This document shows positions 17,420-25,473 of a DNA stretch of 64,000 bases, piece after piece (position 1 is the stretch's first letter; every line of letters begins with the position of its first letter). The stretch lies in assembly GCA_012841565.1 (NCBI GenBank), contig DUUM01000090.1:1-64000 (forward strand), given 5' to 3'. Origin of the DNA: Candidatus Epulonipiscium sp. GTDB taxonomy: Bacteria; Bacillota_A; Clostridia; Lachnospirales; Cellulosilyticaceae. The notes beneath the pieces are model-generated. The model saw nothing but the letters and a program-made list of their open reading frames with translations. It did no database searches and was not told where the DNA came from. The position numbers were made by a program, and so were the translations under genes.

Positions 17420-17508
17420 ATTTCCCTACCTTTAACTTGTAATTAATTGCACAATATATCGCTTATTATCTTATTGTACCAATTAACACCCCTAAATATC
17501 AAGTCATT

Positions 17509-18219
17509 TCAAATCCCTGGTACTCTAACGCTCTTTACATAGTTTCTTTTGTAATACGAATTATCTAGTTTTGCAATACTAATCCCCTTGGAGCTATTAG
17601 AATGGATAAATTTCCCATCTCCTACATAGACGCCAACATGAGAAATATTACCTCGATTTATTCCATTGGTATCAAAAAATATAAGATCTCCGCTTTTAAG
17701 CTCATTTTTAGGTATGGTCCGCCCATTAAGGACTTGCATACTGGAAGTCCTATTAATATCAATATCAAATTCTTTGTATATGCCCTGAGTAAAGCCTGAG
17801 CAATCTACCCCGCTTCTTAAATTAGTCCCTCCCCACACATAAGGCGTCCCAATAAATTTCTTTCCATATGCAACGATTTGTTCACCTAGCATTGGGATTT
17901 CGGGTATATAGCTAGCGTTTTGGACTGATACGTATTGTTTACTGATCCACACCTGAGTCTTATTATCTTCAATCCTATACCACTCTTGATATTGACCTGT
18001 AACCATAACATCTGTATTACTTTTATGACCTACTACCTTGGAAGATAGGTCTGGCCCTGTCCTTATGTTAACCTTACTTGTTGTAACTTTGCCTTTCATC
18101 CCTATGGCCACTGGGAATATGTTTGAATGTAATTCCTTTGCTTCTATATCTGTCTTTATAATACTTGTACTAGATATAATTATTAAGGATATCATTAAAA
18201 TCCTTGCTAATTTTCTCAT
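17509..18219 (-). CDS. Secreted NlpC/P60 peptidoglycan hydrolase with SH3 domain
   Basis: The product has 236 aa and begins with a signal peptide (MRKLARILMISLIIISS). A bacterial SH3 domain ('SKVNIRTGPDLSSKVVG', about residues 45-105) precedes an NlpC/P60 domain with catalytic Cys in 'SGVDCSGFTQGIY' and His in 'ISHVGVYVGDGKFIHSN'. Such enzymes cleave D-Glu-diaminopimelate bonds in wall peptides. ATG 18219 follows GAGGAG with 8 nt spacing; an earlier ATG in the frame would add seven residues with a poor site. It is monocistronic by appearance, 89 nt above mutS2. Confidence 0.88.
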   Translation of the reverse strand: MRKLARILMISLIIISSTSIIKTDIEAKELHSNIFPVAIGMKGKVTTSKVNIRTGPDLSSKVVGHKSNTDVMVTGQYQEWYRIEDNKTQVWISKQYVSVQNASYIPEIPMLGEQIVAYGKKFIGTPYVWGGTNLRSGVDCSGFTQGIYKEFDIDINRTSSMQVLNGRTIPKNELKSGDLIFFDTNGINRGNISHVGVYVGDGKFIHSNSSKGISIAKLDNSYYKRNYVKSVRVPGI

Positions 18220-18329
18220 ACTGTCCACTCCTCTTATTTTCATCCTATAAATGTTTCCTAGTTATTAAATAAATATCTAACCTATTAAAATACTATTATT
18301 TTTATAAGTATAACCATTTTTACGAAAAT

Positions 18330-18360
18330 AAAACCTGCAAATACAATATTTGTAGGTTTT
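18330..18360. terminator. Intrinsic terminator after trmL
   Basis: A 14-bp stem with one mismatch (AAAACCTGCAAATA 18330-18343 with TATTTGTAGGTTTT 18347-18360) and a 3-nt loop lies 21 nt below the trmL stop; its A/T flanks allow it to work on both strands. Confidence 0.75.
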
Positions 18361-18381
18361 ATAAGTGGTGTGGTCTTTATC

Positions 18382-18870
18382 TTACCAAGTATATTTAGTT
18401 AAATGGCCGTGATTTTCCATTCTAGAAAAATTATTTTGACGTAATCCTTCATATAAAACAATGGCGACTGAATTAGATAAGTTTAATGAACGTATGTCTT
18501 CTTTCATAGGAATCCGTATGCAGGTGGCCTCATTGTCTTTTAAGATTTCTTCTGGGATGCCTGCTGTTTCTTTGCCAAACATAATAAAACAGTCCTCTTC
18601 ATACTGTGGTTCATCATAGGTATGTTTTGCTTTGGTAGTGGCCATATATATTTTGGCATTAGGGTATTTAGAAATAAAATCTTCATAGCTTTCATGGACA
18701 TGTAAGTCTAATCGTTCCCAGTAATCTAACCCAGCTCTTTTGACAGATTTTTCATCTATACTAAATCCAAGGGGTTTAATAAGATGTAAGCTGGTCCCTG
18801 TGGCTGCGCAAGTTCTAGCAATATTTCCTGTGTTTTGGGGTATTTCTGGCTCTAATAAAACAATCTTCAT
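18382..18870 (-). CDS. trmL: tRNA (cytidine/uridine 2'-O-)-methyltransferase TrmL
   Basis: The product is a 162-aa SPOUT-class methyltransferase of the YibK/CspR group, with 'LLEPEIPQNTGNIARTCAAT' at the start, 'IMFGKETAGIPEEIL' and 'IRSLNLSNSVAIVLYEGLRQ' making the SAM-binding knot. It methylates the ribose at the wobble position of certain leucine tRNAs. Full length. It stands alone between two terminator regions, divergent from the PerR-like gene. Confidence 0.92.
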   Translation of the reverse strand: MKIVLLEPEIPQNTGNIARTCAATGTSLHLIKPLGFSIDEKSVKRAGLDYWERLDLHVHESYEDFISKYPNAKIYMATTKAKHTYDEPQYEEDCFIMFGKETAGIPEEILKDNEATCIRIPMKEDIRSLNLSNSVAIVLYEGLRQNNFSRMENHGHLTKYTW

Positions 18871-18903
18871 ATAGCACCTTCTTATTGATTTTGTATTTAT
18901 TCC

Positions 18904-18932
18904 TTGCTTATTTTAGTTAATTATTATATGAT
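18904..18932 (+). promoter_or_regulatory. Promoter of the PerR-like gene
   Basis: TTGCTT (18904-18909), a 17-nt spacer and TATGAT (18927-18932) fit a sigma-A promoter 28 nt upstream of the start codon. Confidence 0.5.
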
Positions 18933-18959
18933 AGTACTTATTACTTAGGAGTGTGTGCT

Positions 18960-19367
18960 ATGACAAATTCAACTAGTCTTTTAAAGTCAAAAGGGTTAAA
19001 AGTAACACCCCAACGTTTAGCAATCTTTAACGTTCTCTATCATACAACCTGTCACCCTAGTGCTGAGACTATTTATAATGCATTACAAGAAACTCATCCA
19101 ACTATGAGTCTTGCTACTGTTTACAAGACACTTGATTGTTTTAAAAAAAATGATCTTGTTCAGGAGCTCAATGTTGGCGAAGATTCATTTCGTTATGACG
19201 TTACTGTAGCGTCTCATCCGCATCTTATATGTGTAGAGTGCCATAAAGTTTTCGATATGGAATCTAAAATTTTGCAAAATATTAGGGAAGAAGTAAGTGC
19301 AGAAACTAAATTCAAGCTTATAACCGAGCAACTTTATTTTTATGGCGTTTGCCCGGATTGCCAATAA
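18960..19367 (+). CDS. perR: Fur-family regulator, PerR-like
   Basis: The product has 135 aa. A winged helix (residues 1-80; 'HPSAETIYNALQETHPTMSL') precedes a dimerisation domain with a structural zinc site of two CxxC pairs ('CVECHKVF', 'CPDCQ') and 'RYDVTVASHPHLI', carrying the Asp and His residues that in PerR bind Fe/Mn and sense peroxide. Fur itself cannot be excluded. ATG 18960 follows TTAGGAG. PerR represses catalase and related genes until peroxide oxidises it. The katA gene at 28.5 kb has a matching palindrome, which makes it a likely target. Confidence 0.78.
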   Translation: MTNSTSLLKSKGLKVTPQRLAIFNVLYHTTCHPSAETIYNALQETHPTMSLATVYKTLDCFKKNDLVQELNVGEDSFRYDVTVASHPHLICVECHKVFDMESKILQNIREEVSAETKFKLITEQLYFYGVCPDCQ

Positions 19368-19368
19368 T

Positions 19369-19412
19369 AATACGACCTTCCTTAGGTAAGTTTTAACTAG
19401 GAAGGTCGTATT
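19369..19412. terminator. Bidirectional terminator
   Basis: A perfect 14-bp stem (AATACGACCTTCCT 19369-19382 with AGGAAGGTCGTATT 19399-19412) between two convergent genes, 2 nt after the PerR-like stop. Confidence 0.85.
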
Positions 19413-19415
19413 GTT

Positions 19416-20579
19416 TTATATATACTTTTTAACGAATATCTCAATTCTTCCAAGGGCTTCTTTAATTTCATCAATAGAGTAGGCATAAGAACATCTTATG
19501 TACCCTTCTCCACTTTCACCAAAGGCTGTCCCTGGTACAACGGCTACTTTTTGATCATATAATAATTTTTCGCAAAACTCTTCAGATGTTAAACCTGTTC
19601 TTTTAATAGATGGAAAAACATAAAATGCTCCTAAAGGTTCAAAGCACTCTAGCCCCATGCTGATAAATCCTTCCATCATTACACGTCTTCTTTGATCGTA
19701 GGCATTTTTCATCATTTCCACATCTGGCCCACCATTTTTCATAGCTGCAATAGCTGCATATTGGCTAGTGGTTGGGGCACTCATAATGGCATACTGATGT
19801 ATTTTTGTCATAGCCCCAATAAGCTCTTCAGGCCCTAGTGCATAACCAAGTCTCCAACCAGTCATTGCAAATGCTTTAGAAAAACCACTTAGTATAATGG
19901 TTTTCTCGTACATTCCTTCAATGTTAGCTATTGAAACATGATCCTGCCCATAAGTTAATTCTGCATATATCTCATCTGAAATAACGAGAATATTCTTATC
20001 TCTAAGTACATCTGCAATGGCCTCTAAATCTTCTCTTTCCATAATACCACCGGTTGGATTGTTAGGGTACGAGAGGATGATTGCTTTTGTTTTAGGTGTT
20101 ATATGGGCCTCTAGCTCCTCAGCTGTTAGCTTGAATCCGTTATCCGCTCTGGTAGGAATCGGAACTGGCACGCCACCTGCTAAAACTGTACAAGGTTTGT
20201 AAGATACAAAACTTGGTTCTGGAATTAAAACTTCATCCCCTTCTTCTATAATACTCCTAAATACGAGGTCAATCCCTTCACTACCACCCACCGTAATTAA
20301 CGTCTGGGATACTGGTGAATAGATTAAATCAAAACGTCTATGCATATAAAGGCAAACTTCCTCACGAAGTTCTTTGAGCCCTGCATTTGCTGTATATACC
20401 GTTCTTCCTTTTTCTAGGGAATAAATCCCCTCTTCTCTTATGTGCCATGGGGTATCAAAGTCTGGTTCCCCTACACCTAATGATATTGCATCGCCCATTT
20501 CCGTTACAATATCAAAAAACTTTCTTATTCCGGACGAAGGGATGTTTTTTACTTTCTCTGAAATCAAATTTTCTATCAT
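19416..20579 (-). CDS. PLP-dependent class I/II aminotransferase
   Basis: The product is a 387-aa fold-type I aminotransferase. The PLP Lys lies in 'LSGFSKAFAMTGWRLGY', with 'SYPNNPTGGIM' and a C-terminal Arg in 'YIRCSYAYSIDEI' for the carboxylate. The class includes aspartate, aromatic and PatA-type enzymes; substrate cannot be read from sequence. ATG 20579 overlaps the end of the Lrp-type regulator by 4 nt, so the two are coupled. The regulator probably responds to the amino acid this enzyme handles. Confidence 0.9.
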   Translation of the reverse strand: MIENLISEKVKNIPSSGIRKFFDIVTEMGDAISLGVGEPDFDTPWHIREEGIYSLEKGRTVYTANAGLKELREEVCLYMHRRFDLIYSPVSQTLITVGGSEGIDLVFRSIIEEGDEVLIPEPSFVSYKPCTVLAGGVPVPIPTRADNGFKLTAEELEAHITPKTKAIILSYPNNPTGGIMEREDLEAIADVLRDKNILVISDEIYAELTYGQDHVSIANIEGMYEKTIILSGFSKAFAMTGWRLGYALGPEELIGAMTKIHQYAIMSAPTTSQYAAIAAMKNGGPDVEMMKNAYDQRRRVMMEGFISMGLECFEPLGAFYVFPSIKRTGLTSEEFCEKLLYDQKVAVVPGTAFGESGEGYIRCSYAYSIDEIKEALGRIEIFVKKYI

Positions 20580-21058
20580 GGTGATATGATCATCCTCTCA
20601 TCTTTTTTAACTTCTCCAAAAACTATTCCGTGATCTTTATATTTTTTCATTACAAAGTGGGTTGCAGTACTAAGTACTGATTCTAAAGGCGCAAGTTTCT
20701 GTCCTACAAAAAGAGCAACTTCTTGCATATTTCTTCCTTCTATAATGACAGTAAGGTCAAAACCACCAGACATTAAGTACACTGATTGTACTTCCCTGAA
20801 CCTATAAATCCGCTCTGCTATCTTATCAAATCCCTGCCCTCTTTGAGGTGTTACCTTAACTTCAATAAGAGCTGTTACCATTTCTTTTTCTGTGTTGTTC
20901 CAGTTTACTAGGGTTTTATAACCACAGATAACTTTTTCTTTTTCTAATTGTTTTATTTCTTCTGCTACCTCTTCTGCTGTAAATCCTAGCATAACTGCTA
21001 GATCTGCAACATCATACCGACTATTATCTTCCAATAATTCCAATAACTCTTGGCGCAA
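20576..21058 (-). CDS. Lrp/AsnC-family transcriptional regulator
   Basis: The product has 160 aa with an N-terminal winged helix ('YDVADLAVMLGFTAEEVAEE') and a C-terminal RAM effector domain ('SVYLMSGGFDLTVIIEGRN'). I choose the TTG at 21058, which has GGAGGG 5 nt upstream; an ATG 17 codons earlier adds a basic stretch unlike the family and has no good site. It overlaps the aminotransferase gene by 4 nt and probably controls it in response to an amino acid. Confidence 0.88.
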   Translation of the reverse strand: MRQELLELLEDNSRYDVADLAVMLGFTAEEVAEEIKQLEKEKVICGYKTLVNWNNTEKEMVTALIEVKVTPQRGQGFDKIAERIYRFREVQSVYLMSGGFDLTVIIEGRNMQEVALFVGQKLAPLESVLSTATHFVMKKYKDHGIVFGEVKKDERMIISP

Positions 21059-21146
21059 ATAAATCCCTCCAGTCTTTGAATATATTATTATCTTATCATT
21101 TTTTACCACTTATTACAATAAAACATCTATTCCTGACTCCCATAAA

Positions 21147-22139
21147 TTACAATGATTTTTGAAATGCTTTGTATAAATCATCACTCTCAGGGGGTTGTAT
21201 CTCTTCTTTAATACCATCTGTTATCATGTATTTCCCATCTTTAGTAATCTTTCCGATAATATTAGCTGTAATCTCTAATTTAGCTAGTTCCTCTAAACAC
21301 TTCTCACCTTCAAATGTAGTCATAATCATGCAACCACTAGAAATAAGATGATAAGGAGAAATCTCAAACACTTCACAAATCTTCTGAGTTGCTTCTTTTA
21401 CTAAAATCTTATCCATTTGAATTGTAACGCCTACCTTGGCACACTCAGCGACTTCCCATATGGCTCCTAATATGCCGCCTTCTGTGGCATCATGCATACT
21501 GGTTATCTTGCATTTGCGTGCTATTTGGCTCTCAGGAACAACTGATAAATAATCACCGAATTTTTTGCCGGCTAAAACAAGATCTTTGCCTAGTTTTTTA
21601 GTGAGGACCTCTTCATATTCATTAGCCAGTATAGCAGTACCTTCTAGGCCTGCCCATTTTGTTAAGATAATATCCTGTCCTACAAGCGCCCCTTTAGTCG
21701 CTACCATATGCTCTTTTTTGACTTTCCCTATAACTGTCGTGGATACAACCGGCCGAGTTACTGCATCAGTGATTTCTGTGTGACCACCAATAATTTCTAT
21801 ATTGCTTTCTCTTGCAGACCTTGTGATATCTTCCATAATCGTCTTAAAGTCCTCTTCCCTACTACCTGGTGGCAGTAATATGGTTACTAATATGCCTACC
21901 GGTTCTGCTCCTGATGTGCTCACATCATTACACGATATATGTACTGCTAATTTCCCAATATGCTGGGTAGCACCTGTTATAGGATCTGTTGAGAGTACAA
22001 TATTTTCATTCTGTGCAAATTCTAAAACGCTGCAATCTTCTCCTATATTTGGCCTTACGACTACTTCTGATCTTTTGTGCAATATTTTATCAAAAATGGC
22101 TGATTGTAATAGCTCATTTGAAACCTTACCTATTTTCAT
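21147..22139 (-). CDS. AIR synthase-related protein (PurM/HypE-like fold)
   Basis: The product is a 330-aa protein of the PurM/HypE/ThiL superfamily: 'IGEDCSVLE' and 'LSTDPITGAT' for the ATP/Mg site, 'HISCNDVSTSGAEPVGILV' and 'SMHDATEGGILGAIWEVAEC' in the second half. It differs from HypE by lacking a typical C-terminal Cys tail ('PRIC'). Other hyp genes are absent here, so hydrogenase maturation is not supported. The ATP-dependent substrate is unknown. It lies 88 nt upstream of the Lrp gene. Confidence 0.75.
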   Translation of the reverse strand: MKIGKVSNELLQSAIFDKILHKRSEVVVRPNIGEDCSVLEFAQNENIVLSTDPITGATQHIGKLAVHISCNDVSTSGAEPVGILVTILLPPGSREEDFKTIMEDITRSARESNIEIIGGHTEITDAVTRPVVSTTVIGKVKKEHMVATKGALVGQDIILTKWAGLEGTAILANEYEEVLTKKLGKDLVLAGKKFGDYLSVVPESQIARKCKITSMHDATEGGILGAIWEVAECAKVGVTIQMDKILVKEATQKICEVFEISPYHLISSGCMIMTTFEGEKCLEELAKLEITANIIGKITKDGKYMITDGIKEEIQPPESDDLYKAFQKSL

Positions 22140-22217
22140 GACTTTACACCTCTAGTTAATTTTCTTTATTTTTCATATAACCTTAATTATATACTACATC
22201 TTACAACATTAACAGAG

Positions 22218-22255
22218 CAAAAAAGAGTAAAACTGGCAAAGACTCGCCAGTTTAC
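22218..22255 (-). terminator. Terminator of the spoVA operon
   Basis: An 8-bp stem AAACTGGC/GCCAGTTT (22246-22253 with 22230-22237) overlaps the spoVAE stop codon and is followed on the minus strand by TACTCTTTTTT. Confidence 0.7.
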
Positions 22256-22608
22256 CCTTTCGATTTTGGACTTGATACAAGGGCTGCTAAATAACTAAAG
22301 GCAACAGCTGCTGCAATGCCAGATGCACTCGCCTTTAACCCACCTGATAAAACCCCCATTATTCCTGCCTGATCTACTTCTTGCATAACACCTTTCGTAA
22401 GGGAATAACCAAATCCTACTATAGGGACTGTAGCCCCTCCTCCCGCATAATTTACTAAAGGCTCATATAACCCAAGACCTGTAAGGATTGAACCTACTAC
22501 AACAAATATAACCATAATCCTACCTGTCATTAGCTTGGTTCTATCCATTAATATTTGGGCAATAACACATATTAAACCACCTACTACAAAACTACGTACA
22601 TACTCCAT
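22252..22608 (-). CDS. spoVAE: Stage V sporulation protein AE
   Basis: The product is a 118-aa membrane protein with about four helices and Gly-rich turns ('YAGGGATVPIVGFGYSLTKG'), matching SpoVAE. It is made in the forespore and works with SpoVAC and SpoVAD to load dipicolinic acid and to release it on germination. Its sequence resembles SpoVAC in this operon, as is usual. ATG 22608 follows GGAAGTG, 4 nt after the spoVAD stop. Confidence 0.92.
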   Translation of the reverse strand: MEYVRSFVVGGLICVIAQILMDRTKLMTGRIMVIFVVVGSILTGLGLYEPLVNYAGGGATVPIVGFGYSLTKGVMQEVDQAGIMGVLSGGLKASASGIAAAVAFSYLAALVSSPKSKG

Positions 22609-22612
22609 CTTT

Positions 22613-23638
22613 TCACTTCCTTTTCGTTAATGCTCTTTCTATGGCAACGGCGTGAGCAATACCTGGGATTGTTTCTCCTTGTTGCATGCTACCAGGACTT
22701 AACATTGCCCCTGTTGCTACAAATAGAATTTTATTCCACTTACCTTTCTTAATCTCCTTGTAAAGATATCCTGAAAACACAACCGCACTACAGCCGCAAC
22801 CACTACCGCCTGCATGAGTATCCTGGCTATTAGGATCATAAATTTCAATCCCACAATCTGTTAGTATATCTTCAATTTGATACCCTTCTTTACTGGCTAA
22901 CTCTATTAGAAGATTTCTTCCGTACTCACCCAAATCGCCTGTAATAATAAGGTCATAGTAATCTGGTGTTTTTCCTGTGTCTTTAAAATGTTGAACAATC
23001 GTATCTGCTGCCGCTGGGGCCATGGCCGCTCCCATATTCATAACATCACTAATCCCTAAATCAACAATTCTTCCTGTTGTAATACTTGTTATATAAGGGC
23101 CACCCCCATCTTTAGCAATAACAATTGCTCCGCTCCCTGTAACGGTCCACTGGGCTGTCAAAGGCCTTTGGGTTCCTAACTCAAGAGGAGACCTAAATTG
23201 CTTTTCAGCCCCACAAAAATGACTACTGGTAGTTGCTATAACATAATCTGCAAATCCACCATCTATAATCATTGCTCCTAAAGACATAGACTCAGCCATG
23301 GTAGAACATGCACCAAATACGCCAAAAAAAGGAATATTAAAATCTCTTATCCCAAAGGTGGTCCCCGTTAACTGATTAAGAAGATCGCCTGCAACGATGT
23401 ATTGTATCTCTTCTTGTTTAAGTTTAGCATTTGTAAGAACCGCTTTTATGGTTCCTTTTACAAATTTACTCTCCGCTTTTTCCCATGTTTCTTCTTCCCA
23501 AAGTTCATCCTCTGTTGTCCTCTCAAAATAGCTCCCTAGTGGTCCTTCAGCCTCTTTAGGCCCTACTGTAGAAGATGTTGCTATAATACTAGGCGGATTC
23601 TCTAGTATGACGGTTTGTTTCCCTGTATGCTTTCCCAT
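22613..23638 (-). CDS. spoVAD: Stage V sporulation protein AD
   Basis: The product is a 341-aa soluble protein of thiolase-like fold, with 'SIIATSSTVGPKEAEGPLG', 'FFGVFGACSTMAESMSLGAM' and 'DTHAGGSGCGCSAVVFSG'. SpoVAD binds dipicolinic acid at the forespore membrane. The length is normal for the family. It lies 18 nt from spoVAC. Confidence 0.94.
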   Translation of the reverse strand: MGKHTGKQTVILENPPSIIATSSTVGPKEAEGPLGSYFERTTEDELWEEETWEKAESKFVKGTIKAVLTNAKLKQEEIQYIVAGDLLNQLTGTTFGIRDFNIPFFGVFGACSTMAESMSLGAMIIDGGFADYVIATTSSHFCGAEKQFRSPLELGTQRPLTAQWTVTGSGAIVIAKDGGGPYITSITTGRIVDLGISDVMNMGAAMAPAAADTIVQHFKDTGKTPDYYDLIITGDLGEYGRNLLIELASKEGYQIEDILTDCGIEIYDPNSQDTHAGGSGCGCSAVVFSGYLYKEIKKGKWNKILFVATGAMLSPGSMQQGETIPGIAHAVAIERALTKRK

Positions 23639-23656
23639 TTAATCACATCCTGCTTT

Positions 23657-24103
23657 TTATTTAATAAAATAATAAATAATCCCAACGGCAGTGCTAGATA
23701 TTATGCCGTACACAATAACTGGCCCTGCTATTGTAAATATCTTAGCCCCCAAACCAAAAACATATCCTTCTGCCTTGTGTTCTACAGCAGCACTTACCAT
23801 AGAGTTTGCAAATCCTGTAATAGGGATGGCTGACCCGCCACCAGCGTATTTACCGATTCGTTCATAAACATTAAGGGCCGTTAAGGCAGCTCCTAAAAAT
23901 ATAAGGATAACACTAGTAAACCCTGCTGATTCTACTTTTGTAAGTCCAAATCCTATAAGCATATTCGTAATAATTTGTCCAAGAGTGCAGATGACCCCGC
24001 CAACCCAAAAGGCTCTAAAGGAGTTGGTTATTACTTTGTTCTTAGGAGAAGCCTTATCCACCATCTGAGGATATTTATCTTTCATTTGGTCAATCTTGTT
24101 CAT
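23657..24103 (-). CDS. spoVAC: Stage V sporulation protein AC
   Basis: The product is a 148-aa membrane protein with four predicted helices and the SpoVAC signature 'FRAFWVGGVICTLGQI' and 'AGGGSAIPITGFANSMVSA'. SpoVAC forms the mechanosensitive channel for dipicolinate release. I start at ATG 24103, with GATAGGTG upstream; the GTG three codons earlier overlaps that site. Nine nt separate it from spoVAB. Confidence 0.93.
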   Translation of the reverse strand: MNKIDQMKDKYPQMVDKASPKNKVITNSFRAFWVGGVICTLGQIITNMLIGFGLTKVESAGFTSVILIFLGAALTALNVYERIGKYAGGGSAIPITGFANSMVSAAVEHKAEGYVFGLGAKIFTIAGPVIVYGIISSTAVGIIYYFIK

Positions 24104-24112
24104 TATATACAC

Positions 24113-24565
24113 CTATCTTCCTTGTTGAAGTGCTGGTACTAGCCAGTATAATAAGGAACCTATAGACTTTCCGAGTCCAAGTACCACAATCATAATGGCC
24201 ATTCCACCTGTTAACTTAAACCTTCTGTTCATAATCGGTAAAACATTAAGGAATTCTGCTAAGGCTACTAATAAGCTACCCACAAAAATCCCATTAGTGG
24301 CTCCTATAATGACTAACCCTATATAACCAAGGGGTATTGAAATAGGCCAAAAACTTATAAGTGTCCCTCCTATTCCTCCAAATATAATACAGTTTTCATA
24401 AAGGAATATATATCCTCTAGTATTACTTCTTTCTATTAGCCTAGGTACAATACCTAAAGCTGTAATAAGAGCAAACACCCCAGCTGCAACCACCACCCCA
24501 CTACTAAATCCAATTAAAATCATTCCTATTCTACTTAATATCATTCCTATTCTACTTAATATCAT
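24113..24565 (-). CDS. spoVAB: Stage V sporulation protein AB
   Basis: The product is a 150-aa membrane protein with four hydrophobic segments, matching SpoVAB ('FALITALGIVPRLIERSN'). The first 14 residues are two identical copies of MILSRIG, coded by a 21-bp tandem repeat. The start at 24565 has GAAAGGG 7 nt upstream and overlaps spoVAA by 14 nt. A start at 24544 would give a 143-aa protein of normal length with a weaker site. Its exact role in dipicolinate transport is not known for the family. Confidence 0.87.
   Translation of the reverse strand: MILSRIGMILSRIGMILIGFSSGVVVAAGVFALITALGIVPRLIERSNTRGYIFLYENCIIFGGIGGTLISFWPISIPLGYIGLVIIGATNGIFVGSLLVALAEFLNVLPIMNRRFKLTGGMAIMIVVLGLGKSIGSLLYWLVPALQQGR
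24524..24565 (-). repeat. 21-bp perfect tandem repeat at the spoVAB start
   Basis: ATGATATTAAGTAGAATAGG plus A occurs twice head to tail (24545-24565 and 24524-24544), followed by a further ATGAT. Each copy carries an in-frame ATG, and the first copy contains the spoVAA stop codon. Confidence 0.9.
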
Positions 24566-25184
24566 TTCTATTCCCTTTCATTGGACTCCTATTAGAGATA
24601 TCTACTAGGCAAGCATCAATGTCCGTGTCGTATTTATTCATTTCTATTTGAATAGGTGTTGGATCATTGGTTAGCTTTATAACGCCAAATTGATTGTAAA
24701 AAACAATAATCCCCACGCCTATTCCAATGGAATAGGGAATACCAATCCAGTTAGGATGAGTGGGCTTTACACCTGTTAACATCTCCTGTATAGATATAAA
24801 TACTTTAACCAAAGAGACATCTTCATGGTAAGCCATTATTGTAATTGTTGAGCCGACAAAAAGGGTCAGTGCAACCACTGCTACTTTAGCAACTTCCCAT
24901 AGCTTACTTTCTTTATAATCTTCCGGTAAAAACTGAAGAACAACACTCTCTTCACCTTCATTTGAAATCGTAGCACTGGGAAATTCCTTAAGAATCGATT
25001 TTATAATATCTATAACCCCAATAATGTAGTTAGCCTTTTTATCTTCGGATATGCTAAAAACAATAATATTTTCCACTTGTCTTTGGGCATGCCCAGGCGC
25101 ACTAATTTCTGCAATATCTTTAAGCTGAATTAGTTTTTTCTTAGTAACTGTAGTTTTCCTATGAGGACTGATATAAATATCCAC
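24552..25184 (-). CDS. spoVAA: Stage V sporulation protein AA
   Basis: The product has 210 aa: an N-terminal soluble domain (about residues 1-95) followed by two membrane helices (about 100-120 and 145-168) and a polar tail. This matches SpoVAA. The start is GTG 25184 with GGGAGG upstream, inside the end of the small gene before it (26-nt overlap). Probably needed for efficient dipicolinate uptake with the other SpoVA proteins. Confidence 0.88.
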   Translation of the reverse strand: MDIYISPHRKTTVTKKKLIQLKDIAEISAPGHAQRQVENIIVFSISEDKKANYIIGVIDIIKSILKEFPSATISNEGEESVVLQFLPEDYKESKLWEVAKVAVVALTLFVGSTITIMAYHEDVSLVKVFISIQEMLTGVKPTHPNWIGIPYSIGIGVGIIVFYNQFGVIKLTNDPTPIQIEMNKYDTDIDACLVDISNRSPMKGNRNDIK

Positions 25185-25350
25185 TCACACATTCCTCCCT
25201 TTTCATCTCCTGATCATAAACAAAAATCCCCTGAGTTGGTTGTTTATGTTTCATATAGTAAAAGCAACCTCCCCACCCTGTAATAATGACTAACATAATA
25301 AAAAATAAAATAATAATTCTTCCCCGTATTCTCTCTCCCTTAGTAACCAT
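25159..25350 (-). CDS. Small single-pass membrane protein leading the spoVA operon
   Basis: The product has 63 aa: a basic N-terminus (KGERIRGR), one membrane helix (about residues 12-31) and a polar tail with a Cys. GGAG lies 7 nt before ATG 25350. It overlaps spoVAA by 26 nt and the spoVAA ribosome site lies inside it, so translation may be coupled. I do not recognise it and B. subtilis spoVA has no such gene first. Expression with spoVA in the forespore is likely from position. Confidence 0.6.
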   Translation of the reverse strand: MVTKGERIRGRIIILFFIMLVIITGWGGCFYYMKHKQPTQGIFVYDQEMKREECVSGYLYQSS

Positions 25351-25394
25351 ACATCTTCTCCTTTCTACTCTCTCATCATTATTTTATTATCTGC

Positions 25395-25425
25395 ATTTCC
25401 AGTTTAAATATACATATTTTTTAGT
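25395..25425 (-). promoter_or_regulatory. Possible forespore sigma-G promoter for spoVA
   Basis: On the minus strand a TGTATA, 17 nt and GATAATA lie about 40-70 nt upstream of the first spoVA-operon gene. This is near the sigma-F/sigma-G pattern (TGAATA, CATACTA), but the match is imperfect. Confidence 0.3.
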
Positions 25426-25473
25426 AATGTAGTATAATAGGGTCTTATAAAAGGTTTTGTAGGAGGAATTTAA

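Noticed and set aside
16527..17435. Plus-strand frames opposite mutS2
   Set aside because: Ser/Ile-rich translations typical of antisense of a real gene; no ribosome sites.
21147..22139. HypE hydrogenase maturation protein
   Set aside because: It lacks the C-terminal Cys tail of HypE and no other hyp genes are nearby.
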